Shown here: piece by piece, positions 24,328 through 34,091 of the stretch | Layout: every line of letters begins with the position of its first letter | Numbering within the stretch: position 1 is the first letter of the stretch | NCBI GenBank assembly: GCA_047605605.1 | Contig: JASGFG010000009.1 | Coordinates: 1-61,545, forward strand | Length of the DNA stretch: 61,545 bases | Direction of reading: 5' to 3' | DNA from: JAATGA01 sp047605605 | Lineage (GTDB): Bacteria; Pseudomonadota; Alphaproteobacteria; Rhodobacterales; Rhodobacteraceae | Notes under the pieces: model-generated | What the model saw: the letters and a program-made list of their open reading frames with translations, nothing else | Told to the model about the DNA's origin: nothing | The model's database searches: none | Made by a program: the position numbers and the translations under genes

Positions 24328-25197
24328 ATGCTGGACGAAGCCGACGACATCCACCCGCTGTTCTTCGGCGCCCCGAAGTCGACCGAGTTCCGCAAGCTGC
24401 GCAAGCGGCTGGTCCAGAACGCGCGCGAGGCGATCGACACCTATAGCATGGCGAAACCCGGCGACCGCTGGCTGGTCTGCCTGTCGGGCGGCAAGGACAG
24501 CTATACCCTGCTGGCCATCCTGCATGAACTGAAATGGCGCGGGCTTCTGCCGGTGGACCTTCTGGCGTGCAATCTGGATCAGGGCCAGCCGAACTTTCCC
24601 GCGACGGTGCTGCCGGAATTTCTGACCCGCATGGGCGTGCTGCATCGCATCGAATATCAGGACACCTATTCGGTGGTGGTCGACAAGATTCCCGCCGGGC
24701 GGACGATGTGTTCACTGTGTTCGCGCCTGCGGCGGGGCAACCTGTATCGCATCGCGCGCGAGGAAGGGTGCTCGACTGTGGTTCTGGGCCATCACCGCGA
24801 CGACATCCTTGAGACGTTCTTCATGAACCTGTTCCACGGCGGGCGGCTGGCCACGATGCCGCCGCGGCTGCTGAACGAGGAGGGCGACCTGTTCGTGGCC
24901 CGCCCCCTGGCCTTCGTGCCCGAGGAAGATTGCGAGAAATTCGCCCGCGCGATGAAGTATCCGATCATCCCCTGCGACCTTTGCGGCAGTCAGGAAGGCC
25001 TGCAGCGCCAGCAGGTGAAACAGATGCTGGACGGATGGGAGGCGCGCACCCCCGGCCGCCGGCAGGTGATGTTCCGTGCGCTGATGAACGTGCGCCCGTC
25101 GCATCTGGCCGATCCGGGCGTGTTCGACTTTGCCGGGCTGATGCGGGAGATTGGAACAATTAGCGAAAATCCTCCGCAACTCAGGGGTGAGGATTAA
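24328..25197 (+). CDS. ttcA: tRNA 2-thiocytidine(32) synthetase TtcA
   Basis: A 289-residue adenine-nucleotide hydrolase that thiolates C32 of several tRNAs using an iron-sulfur cluster. The PP-loop SGGKDSYTLL lies near residue 55. The two cluster-binding motifs are CSLCSRLRRG and CDLCGSQ, and GHHRDDILETFFMNLFHGG is conserved. ATG 24328 fits homologue length; earlier in-frame starts at 24286 (TTG) and 24295 (ATG) would add 14 or 11 residues. Confidence 0.95.
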   Translation: MLDEADDIHPLFFGAPKSTEFRKLRKRLVQNAREAIDTYSMAKPGDRWLVCLSGGKDSYTLLAILHELKWRGLLPVDLLACNLDQGQPNFPATVLPEFLTRMGVLHRIEYQDTYSVVVDKIPAGRTMCSLCSRLRRGNLYRIAREEGCSTVVLGHHRDDILETFFMNLFHGGRLATMPPRLLNEEGDLFVARPLAFVPEEDCEKFARAMKYPIIPCDLCGSQEGLQRQQVKQMLDGWEARTPGRRQVMFRALMNVRPSHLADPGVFDFAGLMREIGTISENPPQLRGED

Positions 25198-25261
25198 CGA
25201 TCCGCTCAACTTCCCTGCCGTAAGTTGGCCCCCAACCGGATAAACTGGCGGGGGATCTGGC

Positions 25262-26782
25262 ATGACGGTTCGCACGGGCTTCACGGGGCTGGCCGGCATA
25301 TGCCGGGGCCTGATCCGGGCCGAGGCGCTGGTGTTCCTGCCGGCGGCAACGCTGGCGGCGTTCTGGACGGGCGGGGAACGCGCGCTGATCCTGACGGCGC
25401 TGGCCGCGCCGCTGGTGCTGGCCACGGCGCGCGGGCTGACGCAGCGGCGGCATGACCCGGCGGGGGGCGACCCTCTCGCCCTGCATCCCCGCATTGCCGA
25501 GGTGATGGATGCCGTGCTGCTGGACGCGCCCGCCACAGGCCAGTCGACCGCCTGCCTTGTGGTGCAGTTCGACGAGGCCGCCGAACTGCTGGACCGACAT
25601 GGCCGCGCCGCCCAGACCGAGGTTCTGGCCCGCTGCGCCGACCGGATCTGCGGCGCGCTGCGGCAGGGCGATACCGTCGCCCGGCTGGAGGGCGGCGGTT
25701 TCGCCCTGGCGCTGGCCCCGGTGCGGCGGCTGGATCTGGAATCGGCATTGCAACTGGCGGCCCGCATCCAGTCGGCCATCACCCCGGCGATCAGCGTGGA
25801 TGGCGCCCGGCTTTACGTCACCTGCTCGATCGGTTTCTGCCTTGCCGCGCAACTGCCGCAGCCCTCCGGGCGCCGCCTGCTCGACGCCGCCCAGATCGCC
25901 GCGGACGAGGCGCTGCGCAACGGTCCCGGCGCCATCCGGTCCTTCTCGCCCGACATGGCCCGCCACCGCGCCGACCGCGAGGCGTTCCGGGACGAGCTGG
26001 AGGTGGCGCTGGACGAAGGCCAGATCCGCGCCTGGTTCCAGCCGCAGGTGTCGACCGATACCGGAGCGATCACCGGGTTCGAGGCGCTGGCCCGCTGGCA
26101 GCACCCGGTTCGCGGCCTGATCCCGCCCGCCGATTTCCTGCCCGCCATCGAAGATGCAGGGTTGAGCGAACGTCTGGCCGAAGTGATGCTGTTCAACGCC
26201 CTGTCGGCGCTGGCCCGCTGGGATGCGGCGGGGTTGCAGGTGCCTGCGGTGGCGGTGAACTTTTCCGCGGCCGAACTGCGCAATCCGCGGCTGGCCGAAA
26301 AGATCCGCTGGGAACTGGACCGCTTTGACCTGGCACCGGGGCGCCTGTCGGCGGAGATTCTGGAAACCGTGATGGCGGATACGGACAACGATGTGATCGT
26401 GTCGAACATCGCGGGGCTTGCCGCCATGGGCTGCGGCATCGACCTGGACGATTTCGGCACCGGGCATTCCTCGATGCTGAACCTGCGGCGGTTCTCGGTC
26501 CGTCGGATCAAGATCGACCGCAGTTTCGTCACCCGCCTGGACGAGGACAAGGCCCAGCAGGACATGGTGGCCGCCATCCTGTCGCTGGCCGAACGGCTGG
26601 GGATCGAGGCTTTGGCCGAAGGCGTGGAAACCCCCGGCGAACACGCGGTTCTGGCTCAACTCGGGTGCCAGCATGTGCAGGGCTTTGGCATCGCCCGCCC
26701 CATGCCGCCGGAGGAAACGGCCGACTGGATCACCCGCCATCGCGCCCGGCTGACCGCGCAACGGGTGGGGTTCCGGGTCTGA
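25262..26782 (+). CDS. membrane-anchored EAL-domain c-di-GMP phosphodiesterase with degenerate GGDEF domain
   Basis: A 506-residue protein. Hydrophobic segments (residues about 18-55) are followed by a GGDEF-like domain in which the active-site loop reads GGGFA (about 144-148), so cyclase activity is unlikely. The EAL domain is intact: FEALARW (Glu about 274), NFSAAELRN, DDFGTGHSS, KIDRSFV and AEGVETP. It should hydrolyse c-di-GMP, with the degenerate domain possibly sensing GTP (inference). It is monocistronic and ends at a strong bidirectional terminator. Confidence 0.9.
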   Translation: MTVRTGFTGLAGICRGLIRAEALVFLPAATLAAFWTGGERALILTALAAPLVLATARGLTQRRHDPAGGDPLALHPRIAEVMDAVLLDAPATGQSTACLVVQFDEAAELLDRHGRAAQTEVLARCADRICGALRQGDTVARLEGGGFALALAPVRRLDLESALQLAARIQSAITPAISVDGARLYVTCSIGFCLAAQLPQPSGRRLLDAAQIAADEALRNGPGAIRSFSPDMARHRADREAFRDELEVALDEGQIRAWFQPQVSTDTGAITGFEALARWQHPVRGLIPPADFLPAIEDAGLSERLAEVMLFNALSALARWDAAGLQVPAVAVNFSAAELRNPRLAEKIRWELDRFDLAPGRLSAEILETVMADTDNDVIVSNIAGLAAMGCGIDLDDFGTGHSSMLNLRRFSVRRIKIDRSFVTRLDEDKAQQDMVAAILSLAERLGIEALAEGVETPGEHAVLAQLGCQHVQGFGIARPMPPEETADWITRHRARLTAQRVGFRV

Positions 26783-26805
26783 TCGCTTGTGCGTAAAGAG
26801 TAAAA

Positions 26806-26840
26806 GGGGGCGCGCCCATCGGACGCGCCCCCCGTTTTTT
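26806..26840. terminator. bidirectional terminator between EAL protein and MHS transporter
   Basis: GGGGGCGCG (26806-26814) and CGCGCCCCC (26824-26832) form a perfect 9-bp stem. It is followed by TTTTTT on the + strand and by TTTTACTC on the minus strand, and it lies between two converging genes. Confidence 0.88.
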
Positions 26841-26856
26841 ATTCTGGAAAAGAACC

Positions 26857-28731
26857 TTACCGGTCGTCGGCGAAGATGTCCTTCTTGTGGGTGCCGTTCG
26901 GAACGAAGATCGCCCCGAAAACCACCGTGAACAGCGCGATGACGATCGCATACCACAGGCCGGAATAGATGTTCCCGGTCTGGGCCGAAATCGCCAGAGC
27001 CGTCGCCGGCAGCAGCCCCCCGAACCAGCCGTTGCCGATGTGATAGGGCAGCGACATGCCGGAATAGCGGATGCGGGTCGGGAACAGTTCCACCAGCATG
27101 GCGGCAATCGGGCCATAGACCATCGTGACCAGGATGATCAGATAGGTCAGGATCAGCACCACCAGCAGCTTTTGCCCGGTAAAGATATCCAGGAAGTTGG
27201 ACGCCTTGGCGATCGTGGTGTTATCCGCCGCGACCAGCGGATAGCCCGCCGCCGTCAGCGCCGCGTTCAGGGACTTGTCGAAATTGGCCTTTACGGCATT
27301 CGCATCGTCCAGAACCTTTTGCGCCGCGTCGGTCGCCGCCTGATCGGTGCCTGCCTTGGCCGTTTCCAGCGCGGCCTTGGCCTCGGCGATGGCCTTGGTA
27401 TTGGCCGCCGCGTCATAGGATTGCACCACGGTTTCGCCGACCTTGACGCTGGCGATGGTCCCCGCCGGCGCTGCCACGGTTTCGGCATTGGCCGAAGCCT
27501 TGTTCAGCGCCGCCTTCAGCACGTCGCAGCTTTTCGAGAACTTGGCCGTGCCCACCGGGTTGAACTGGAACGAGCAGTCGGCCGGGTCGGCGGTGACGGT
27601 GATCTGGGTCTGTTGTGCGGCGTAAAGCGCGGGGTTCGCGGTTTTCGTCAGCATGTGGAACACCGGGAAATAGGTGATCGCCGCCAGAAGGCACCCGCCC
27701 AGGATGATCGGCTTGCGGCCGATGCGGTCGGACAGGCGGCCGAAGAAGATGAAGCCATAGGTGCCAAGGATCAGCGACCAGGCGACAAAGACGTTGGCCG
27801 AGAAGGCATCGACCTTGATCACCGACTGCATGAAGAACAGCGCATAGAACTGGCCCGAATACCAGACCACCGCCTGCCCTGCGGTCAGACCCAGCAGGGC
27901 GATGAGCGCGAACTTGGCGTTCTTCCATTGGCCAAAGGCCTCGCGCAGCGGCGCCTTGGAGGCCGCGCCTTCCTGCTTCATCTTCTTGAAGGCGGGCGAT
28001 TCATGCATCGTCACCCGGATGTAGAGCGAGATCGCCAGCAGGAACACCGATCCCAGGAACGGGATGCGCCAACCCCAGGCTTTCCACGGCTCCAGCATCA
28101 CCTGCGCGCCTTTGGCATCCAGCAGCGGCGCGCCGTCCAGCCCGAACTGCGGCACCGTCGGCCAGTTGTTGTTGATGATCGGCGTGCAGATCAGGATGAC
28201 CACCAGCGACAGCAGCAGGCCCAGCGTCGCCGTCGTCTGGATGAAGGCGGTGAAATAGCCCCTCTGGTTCTGCGGCGCATGTTCGGCCACATAGGTCGCG
28301 GCCCCGCCGTATTCACCGCCCAGGGCCAGACCTTGCAGCATCCGCAGCACGATCAGGATGAAGGGCGCGACGATCCCCCAGCTTTGATAGCCGGGCAGCA
28401 GCCCGACGAGGAAGGTCGACAGGCCCATGATCAGGATCGTGGCAAGGAAGGTGTATTTCCGCCCGATCAGGTCACCCAGCGAGCCAAAGACCAGCGCGCC
28501 GAATGGACGCACCAGGAAGCCCGCGGCAAAGGCCAGCAGCGCAAAGATGTTGCGCGTCGCCTCGGGGAAGGGCGTGAAGAACTGCGCCCCGATGATCGCC
28601 GCCAGCGAGCCGTAAAGGTAGAAGTCATACCATTCGAAGACCGTCCCCGCGGACGAGGCGAGGATGACCTTCCTCTCCTCCGCCGTCATGGGACGCGACC
28701 GCTCGGCGGCCACGTTCGTCGTATAAGCCAT
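26857..28731 (-). CDS. MHS-family MFS transporter with a large inserted domain
   Basis: A 624-residue metabolite:H+ symporter. The first half has SSAGTVFEWYDFYLYGSLA and RPFGALVFGSLGDLIGRKYT (cytoplasmic loop motif in parts) and RMLQGLALGGEYGGAATYVAE. Between helices, residues about 362-512 form a hydrophilic insertion with two cysteines and a heptad-like Ala/Lys-rich stretch. The C-terminal helices resume at LLVVLILTYLIILVTMVYGP. GGAGGAAACC precedes ATG 28731. It lies downstream of acs-adk in the same direction, so it may carry acetate or another small carboxylate (inference). I recall similar insertions in some MHS members, so this is not a gene fusion artefact. Confidence 0.87.
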   Translation of the reverse strand: MAYTTNVAAERSRPMTAEERKVILASSAGTVFEWYDFYLYGSLAAIIGAQFFTPFPEATRNIFALLAFAAGFLVRPFGALVFGSLGDLIGRKYTFLATILIMGLSTFLVGLLPGYQSWGIVAPFILIVLRMLQGLALGGEYGGAATYVAEHAPQNQRGYFTAFIQTTATLGLLLSLVVILICTPIINNNWPTVPQFGLDGAPLLDAKGAQVMLEPWKAWGWRIPFLGSVFLLAISLYIRVTMHESPAFKKMKQEGAASKAPLREAFGQWKNAKFALIALLGLTAGQAVVWYSGQFYALFFMQSVIKVDAFSANVFVAWSLILGTYGFIFFGRLSDRIGRKPIILGGCLLAAITYFPVFHMLTKTANPALYAAQQTQITVTADPADCSFQFNPVGTAKFSKSCDVLKAALNKASANAETVAAPAGTIASVKVGETVVQSYDAAANTKAIAEAKAALETAKAGTDQAATDAAQKVLDDANAVKANFDKSLNAALTAAGYPLVAADNTTIAKASNFLDIFTGQKLLVVLILTYLIILVTMVYGPIAAMLVELFPTRIRYSGMSLPYHIGNGWFGGLLPATALAISAQTGNIYSGLWYAIVIALFTVVFGAIFVPNGTHKKDIFADDR

Positions 28732-28916
28732 CAGGTTTCCTCCGTGTTCCCGGCCTTGCTGCCGGTTTGATTTCGACAGATCGCCCACGCGCCCTGAACG
28801 GCCCGTGGCCGCCAAGGTGCGCCGCCGGTTGCCCGGCGGGCGTTGCTTCACGCTTGCGCGATCCGCCTCCCCTTCACCTGTCCTGCGGCCGCCCTCTCCT
28901 TCGGCCGCAAGCCTTT

Positions 28917-29600
28917 CTACGCTGACAACCGGCTGACGATGGCCGAAAGGGCGGCGCGGATGGCGGGGATCGACCCCATCGCATCCACGCGGCTCAGCAC
29001 CCCGTGACCGTCGTAATAGCTGATCAGCGGCGCCGTCTGGGCGTGATACGCGGTCAGCCGCGCCCCCGCCGTTTCGGCATTGTCGTCGGCCCGGCGCTTG
29101 AAGGCCGTGCCGCCGCATTTGTCGCAAATCCCCGCCTGCGCGGGCTGCTTGAACTCGTCATGATAGCCCTCGCCGCAGGTGGCGCAGGTATATCGCCCGG
29201 CCACGCGGGCGATCATCGCGGCATCGTCGACCTCAAGGCTGATGGCCGCGTTGATCCTTTGCCCCGATTGCGCCAGCAGATCGTCCAGCGCCGCCGCCTG
29301 CCCCGCCGTGCGGGGAAAGCCGTCAAGGATCACCCCGCGCCCGGTATCGGGTTCGGCCATGCGGTCGCGCAGGATCGCCAGCACGATGTCGTCGCTGACC
29401 AGCCCGCCGGAGTCCATCACCGCTTTTGCGCGCTGCCCGGCCTCGGTCCCGGCCGCCACGGCGGCGCGCAGCAGATCGCCGGTGGAAAGCTGGACCAGGC
29501 CGAAATCTTCCTCCAGCATCCGGGCCTGGGTGCCCTTGCCCGCGCCGGGCGGCCCCAGCAGGATCAGGACGGCGGGCGTGGTGATCGTTCCGGCGTCCAT
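28917..29600 (-). CDS. adk: adenylate kinase
   Basis: A 227-residue kinase that interconverts 2 ADP and ATP plus AMP. It shows P-loop GPPGAGKGTQA, STGDLLRAAV, ILDGFPRT, and a LID domain with a four-cysteine zinc site (CATC ... CDKC). The start follows the acs stop by one base. Acs produces AMP, so a co-expressed kinase would recycle it. This is probably an accessory copy, since the housekeeping adk normally sits with ribosomal protein genes. The 185 bases downstream, before the transporter, hold only GC-rich inverted repeats. Confidence 0.93.
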   Translation of the reverse strand: MDAGTITTPAVLILLGPPGAGKGTQARMLEEDFGLVQLSTGDLLRAAVAAGTEAGQRAKAVMDSGGLVSDDIVLAILRDRMAEPDTGRGVILDGFPRTAGQAAALDDLLAQSGQRINAAISLEVDDAAMIARVAGRYTCATCGEGYHDEFKQPAQAGICDKCGGTAFKRRADDNAETAGARLTAYHAQTAPLISYYDGHGVLSRVDAMGSIPAIRAALSAIVSRLSA

Positions 29601-29601
29601 C

Positions 29602-31560
29602 TTACCCCCGGTTCATGCGGTTTTCGATCAGATGGTCCACCACGGACGGATCGGCCAGCGTCGAGGTATCGCCAAGTGCGCCGAAATCGTTCTCGGCGAT
29701 CTTGCGCAGGATGCGGCGCATGATCTTGCCCGAGCGGGTTTTCGGCAGGCCGGGTGCCCATTGGATCAGGTCGGGCTTGGCGATGGGACCGATTTCGGTC
29801 CGCACCCAGGCCTCCAGTTCCTTGCGAAGCGCCTCGGTCGGCTCGACATCGTTCATCAGGGTGACATAGGCATAGATCCCCTGCCCCTTGATGTCGTGCG
29901 GATAGCCGACCACCGCCGCCTCGGCGACCTTGGCATGGGCGACCAGCGCCGATTCCACCTCGGCCGTGCCCATCCGGTGGCCCGAGACGTTGATCACATC
30001 GTCCACGCGGCCGGTGATCCAGTAATAGCCGTCGGCATCGCGCCGGCAGCCGTCGCCCGTGAAGTAATAGCCGCGATACTGGCTGAAATACGCCTCCTCG
30101 AACCGCTTGTGATCCCCCCACAGGGTGCGCATCTGCCCCGGCCAGCTGTCGGCGATACACAGCACGCCCTCGGTTTCCATCGCCTCCTGCACCTTGGCGG
30201 TGGCGGGGTCGAGCACCACCGGCTGCACCCCGAAGAAGGGCTTGGTGGCCGACCCCGGCTTTTGCGGAATGGCGCCGGGCAAGGGGGTGATCAGGTGCCC
30301 GCCGGTTTCCGTCTGCCAGAAGGTGTCGACGATCGGGCAGCGGCCCTTGCCGACATGGGTGTTATACCAGTTCCAGGCCTCGGGGTTGATCGGCTCACCC
30401 ACCGAGCCCAGCAGCTTCAGGCTGGACAGGTCGTATTTCTCGACCCATTCGGCGCCCATGCCCATCAGCGACCGGATCGCGGTCGGCGCGGTATAGAACT
30501 GGCTGACCTTGTGCTTTTCGCAGACGGCCCAGAACCGGCCGGCATCGGGATAGGTCGGCACCCCCTCGAACATCACGGTCGTGGCGCCATTGGCCAGCGG
30601 GCCATACAGGATATAGCTGTGCCCCGTCACCCAGCCGACATCCGCCGTGCACCAGAACACATCGCCCCGGTGATAGTCGAAGGTGATCTGATGCGTCATC
30701 GCCGCATAGACCAGATAGCCGCCCGAGGTATGGACCACGCCCTTGGGCTTGCCCGTCGAGCCGGAGGTGTAAAGGATGAACAGCGGGTCTTCCGCCCCCA
30801 TTTCGGCATAGGCGCAATAGGGGGCGGCATCGGCCATCTCGGCCTTCACGTCCACATCGCGGCCATAGACCCATGTGGTCTGGTCGCCGGTGTGCTTTAC
30901 CACCAGGCACTTCACATTGTCCGAACAATGCAGCAGCGCCGCATCCGCGTTGGATTTCAGCGCGGTCTTCTTGCCACCGCGCGGGGCATGGTCGGCGGTG
31001 ATGACGACCTTCGCCTCGGAATCGTTGATGCGGTTGGCCAGCGCATCGGGCGAGAATCCGGCAAAGACCACTGAATGGATCGCTCCGATCCGCGCGCAGG
31101 CCAGCATGGCATAGGCCGCCTCGGGGATCATCGGCAGGTAAAGCACCACGCGGTCGCCCCGTTCCACCCCCTGCGCCTTCAGCACATTGGCCATGCGGCA
31201 GGTCTGTTCCAGCAGCTCGCGATAGGTGATGTGTTTCGCCGGGGTGCGCGGATCATCGGGTTCCCAGATGATCGCGGTCTGTTCGGCCCGGTCCAGCAGG
31301 TGGCGGTCAATGCAATTGGCGCTGACGTTCAGCGTGCCATCCTCGAACCATTTGATCGAGACATTGCCGATGTCGAAAGAGGTGTCCTTGACCTTGGTAA
31401 AGGGCTTGATCCAGTCGATCCGCTTGCCCTGCGCCGCCCAGAAGGCCACCGGATCGGAAACCGAATTCTCATACATGCTGTAGTAGGCGGCCGCATCGAC
31501 ATGCGCCTTTTCCACGAACTCGGCCGGGGCGGTGAACACCCCCTGCAACACTTCCGACAT
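29602..31560 (-). CDS. acs: acetyl-CoA synthetase (AMP-forming)
   Basis: A 652-residue enzyme that activates acetate to acetyl-CoA through acetyl-AMP. Core motifs are YTSGSTGKPKGVVHT, WCTADVGWVTGHSYI, FWQTETGGHLITP and YFTGDGCRRDADGYYWITGR (in parts). The C-terminal PKTRSGKIMRRILR contains the lysine usually regulated by acetylation. Length equals that of the enterobacterial enzyme. GAGGAGGA precedes ATG 31560. It leads an acs-adk(-transporter) group. Confidence 0.96.
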   Translation of the reverse strand: MSEVLQGVFTAPAEFVEKAHVDAAAYYSMYENSVSDPVAFWAAQGKRIDWIKPFTKVKDTSFDIGNVSIKWFEDGTLNVSANCIDRHLLDRAEQTAIIWEPDDPRTPAKHITYRELLEQTCRMANVLKAQGVERGDRVVLYLPMIPEAAYAMLACARIGAIHSVVFAGFSPDALANRINDSEAKVVITADHAPRGGKKTALKSNADAALLHCSDNVKCLVVKHTGDQTTWVYGRDVDVKAEMADAAPYCAYAEMGAEDPLFILYTSGSTGKPKGVVHTSGGYLVYAAMTHQITFDYHRGDVFWCTADVGWVTGHSYILYGPLANGATTVMFEGVPTYPDAGRFWAVCEKHKVSQFYTAPTAIRSLMGMGAEWVEKYDLSSLKLLGSVGEPINPEAWNWYNTHVGKGRCPIVDTFWQTETGGHLITPLPGAIPQKPGSATKPFFGVQPVVLDPATAKVQEAMETEGVLCIADSWPGQMRTLWGDHKRFEEAYFSQYRGYYFTGDGCRRDADGYYWITGRVDDVINVSGHRMGTAEVESALVAHAKVAEAAVVGYPHDIKGQGIYAYVTLMNDVEPTEALRKELEAWVRTEIGPIAKPDLIQWAPGLPKTRSGKIMRRILRKIAENDFGALGDTSTLADPSVVDHLIENRMNRG

Positions 31561-31877
31561 CTGGATCCTCCTCGAACCGGATGCCCTGCCACTCCACCCG
31601 GAGGCATCCGCATGACCAGTGTAACGAATTGTCAATTTTTTCGTAACCCCTTTTATAACATTGATTTTTCTGTAAATTTCTTGACTGCGGCAGAAAGACA
31701 TTTGTAAATAAGTGTAAAAGTGGCCGGATTTTGGCAATGATTTTCAACCACCTATCCGATCACGGCGGCGTTATTGGGCCAGCAGCGCGAAAGATACTTG
31801 CCAGATAGACCATTTCCGCCGCCATTTCGTTTCCGACGCAACGTCACCCGCGGCGACAGCGATTCGGTCGCCCCCCG
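31561..31877 (-). promoter_or_regulatory. AT-rich control region upstream of acs
   Basis: This 317-base stretch has no gene. Its acs-proximal half (about 31618-31740) is strikingly AT-rich. It contains repeated TTTACA/TGTAAA elements and an imperfect inverted repeat GTAACGAA/TTCGTAAC (31621-31628 and 31641-31648) flanking a TTGACA on the minus strand. These fit a regulated acs promoter but no single -35/-10 pair stands out. The sulP-proximal half carries only a weak GGCGAC/GTCGCC inverted repeat. Confidence 0.45.
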
Positions 31878-33530
31878 TCATCCCGCGGCGGGGGACAGTT
31901 CCTGTTCGACAGCGGCAAGATCGGGCAGGAAACGTACGGCAGGGTCATGAAGGCCGGCCATATGCAGGGTGCGGCGCAGCTCGGGCCGGGTGCCGGTCAG
32001 GTAAAGCTGCCCCCCCTTGCGGTGCAGCTTTCGCCCAAGAAGCTCGAACGAACGGGCCCCCGAGGAATCGATGAAGGGCACGTCGGTGAAATCCACCACC
32101 AGCGCGCGCGGGGTTTCGGCGATGCGGTCCAGCACCGTTCCCAGCCGCGCCGCCGCCCCAAAGAAGAACGGCCCGCGCAGGCGATAGACCACCAGCCCCT
32201 CGTGCTGTTCCGCCTGGGGATCATAAGGGGCGTTCGGCTCGTGCGGCTCGACCGAGGTGGCGGCGGCCATGCGGCTGATGAACACCAGCCCGCCCAGCGC
32301 AAAGCCGACGACGATCCCTTCGGTCAGGTCGCGGAACACGACCAGAAGGAAGGTCACGATCAGCACCATCGCATCCCCGCGCGAGGTGCGGATCACATTC
32401 CAGAACTCTTCCTTCTCGGCCATGTTCCAGGCGACGACGGCCAGCACCCCGGCCAGCGCCGCCAGCGGCACATAGCTGGCCAGCGGTGCCGCAACCATCA
32501 TGAACAGCAGCACAAAGATGGCGTGCAGCATTCCCGACATCGGCCCGCGGCTGCCCGCGCGCACATTGGTTGCCGTGCGGGCGATGGTGCCGGTGACGCA
32601 GAACCCGCCGAACAGCGCCGATCCGATGTTCGCCGCCCCCTGCCCCACCAGTTCCGCGTTCGACCGATGCTGGCGGCCGGTCATCCCGTCGGCCACGAGG
32701 GCAGACAAAAGCGACTCGATCGCGCCCAGCAGGGTAAAGCTGACCGCCCAGGGCAGCGCCGCTATGACCGCCGCGCCCGACAGGTCGGGCAAGGCGGGCG
32801 CAGGCGGCACGCGGGGCAGTTCGCCGAATTTCGTCCCCAGCGTTTCCACCGGCAGATGCAGCAGCGCCGCCACGACCGAGGTGAGCGCGATGGCGATCAG
32901 CATCCCCGGCCAGTGCGGGCGCAACCGCTTCGTCCCCTGGATGATCGCGATGGTCGCAACGGCCAATGCCATGGCGGGCGGCGTCACGGTGGCCCGCGCG
33001 GCCCATAGGGCACCCAGTTTTCCGACAAGGGCGGCGGGGTCCCTGCCCGTCAGCGTCAGGCCGAACAGATCCTTGATCTGGCTGGAAAAGATGATCAGGG
33101 CGATGCCGGCGGTAAAGCCCACCGTCACCGGATAGGGAATGAACCGGATATAGCCCCCCAGCCGCGACAGCCCCAGCCCGATCAGCATCAGCCCCGACAG
33201 CAGGGTCGCCAGCAGCAGCCCCTGCACCCCCGTCTGCACCACGCAGGCCGCGACCAGCACGATGAAGGCCCCCGCCGGCCCCCCGATCTGGAACCGCGAT
33301 CCGCCAAGGGCCGAGACCAGAAAGCCGCCGACGATGGTGGTGTAAAGCCCGCGCTCCGGCCCTACACCGCTGGCGATGGCGATGGCCATCGACAGGGGCA
33401 GCGCCACGATGGCCACGGTCAGCCCGGCCAGCGCATCGGCGCGCAGGTCGTGCAGGCCATATCCCTCGCGCAAGACGGTCCAGAGTTTCGGCAGAAATTC
33501 GCGGGCGCGCGGGGCGGGGCGGGTTGTCAC
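31878..33530 (-). CDS. SulP-family anion transporter with STAS domain
   Basis: A 550-residue SLC26-like transporter. The membrane part begins GLHDLRADALAGLTVAIVAL and contains GGPAGAFIVLVAACV and AVSFTLLGAIESLLSALVAD. The cytosolic STAS domain covers the last about 120 residues, with VPFIDSSGARSFELLGRKL. Members move sulfate, bicarbonate or other anions; substrate is not evident. Its proximity to the sulfotransferase gene 3 kb away would fit sulfate use but is weak evidence. Confidence 0.9.
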   Translation of the reverse strand: MTTRPAPRAREFLPKLWTVLREGYGLHDLRADALAGLTVAIVALPLSMAIAIASGVGPERGLYTTIVGGFLVSALGGSRFQIGGPAGAFIVLVAACVVQTGVQGLLLATLLSGLMLIGLGLSRLGGYIRFIPYPVTVGFTAGIALIIFSSQIKDLFGLTLTGRDPAALVGKLGALWAARATVTPPAMALAVATIAIIQGTKRLRPHWPGMLIAIALTSVVAALLHLPVETLGTKFGELPRVPPAPALPDLSGAAVIAALPWAVSFTLLGAIESLLSALVADGMTGRQHRSNAELVGQGAANIGSALFGGFCVTGTIARTATNVRAGSRGPMSGMLHAIFVLLFMMVAAPLASYVPLAALAGVLAVVAWNMAEKEEFWNVIRTSRGDAMVLIVTFLLVVFRDLTEGIVVGFALGGLVFISRMAAATSVEPHEPNAPYDPQAEQHEGLVVYRLRGPFFFGAAARLGTVLDRIAETPRALVVDFTDVPFIDSSGARSFELLGRKLHRKGGQLYLTGTRPELRRTLHMAGLHDPAVRFLPDLAAVEQELSPAAG

Positions 33531-33614
33531 GAAAGGACCATGGGACTAGCCAGATGCAGGGGCCAGCAAACGCCCCCACCCCTGCCCCTGTCAATCCCGC
33601 CGCCAAGGATCGCC

Positions 33615-34091
33615 ATGTCGCGCCCCAATCCGTTCAATCCCCCCGACGATACGGCGCGCGCCCTGGTGCGCGAGTTGATGGCAAAGGGTCATGCCGCACT
33701 GGCAGTGATCGATGAAACCGGCACACCCGCGATCAGCCGCGTGGCCTTTGGCCGGGATGCGGCGGGGGTGCCGCTGATCCTGATCTCGGGCCTTGCGGCG
33801 CATACGGGCGCGCTGCGCGCCAACGCCGACTGCGCCTTCATGCTGGGCGATCCGGGGCCAAAGGGCGATCCGATGACGTCGCCGCGGCTGATGGTCAAGG
33901 CACGGGCCGAATTTGCGGCCGGGCCTGACGAACACTCGGTGCTGCGGGCGGCCTGGCTGGCGGCCAACCCCAAGGCGACGGTCTATATCGACCTGCCGGA
34001 TTTCAGCTTTTGCCGGTTGCATCCGGTGTCGGCGGTGTTGAACGCAGGCTTCGGGCGCGCCTTTCGGCTGACGCCCGCGGACCTGGGCTGA
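33615..34091 (+). CDS. pyridoxamine 5'-phosphate oxidase-like (HugZ-type) FMN-binding protein
   Basis: A 158-residue split-barrel protein. LMAKGHAALAVIDETGTP and SGLAAHTGALRANADCAFML match the HugZ/pyridoxamine-oxidase-like family, with PRLMVKARAEF in the core. Members bind FMN or haem; the reaction here is unknown. It diverges from the SulP gene and its stop abuts the stop of the HIT gene. Confidence 0.8.
   Translation: MSRPNPFNPPDDTARALVRELMAKGHAALAVIDETGTPAISRVAFGRDAAGVPLILISGLAAHTGALRANADCAFMLGDPGPKGDPMTSPRLMVKARAEFAAGPDEHSVLRAAWLAANPKATVYIDLPDFSFCRLHPVSAVLNAGFGRAFRLTPADLG

Noticed and set aside
26887..28770. Plus-strand open frame opposite the MHS transporter
   Set aside because: Arg/Gly/Gln-rich shadow without domains; the minus strand encodes a clear transporter.
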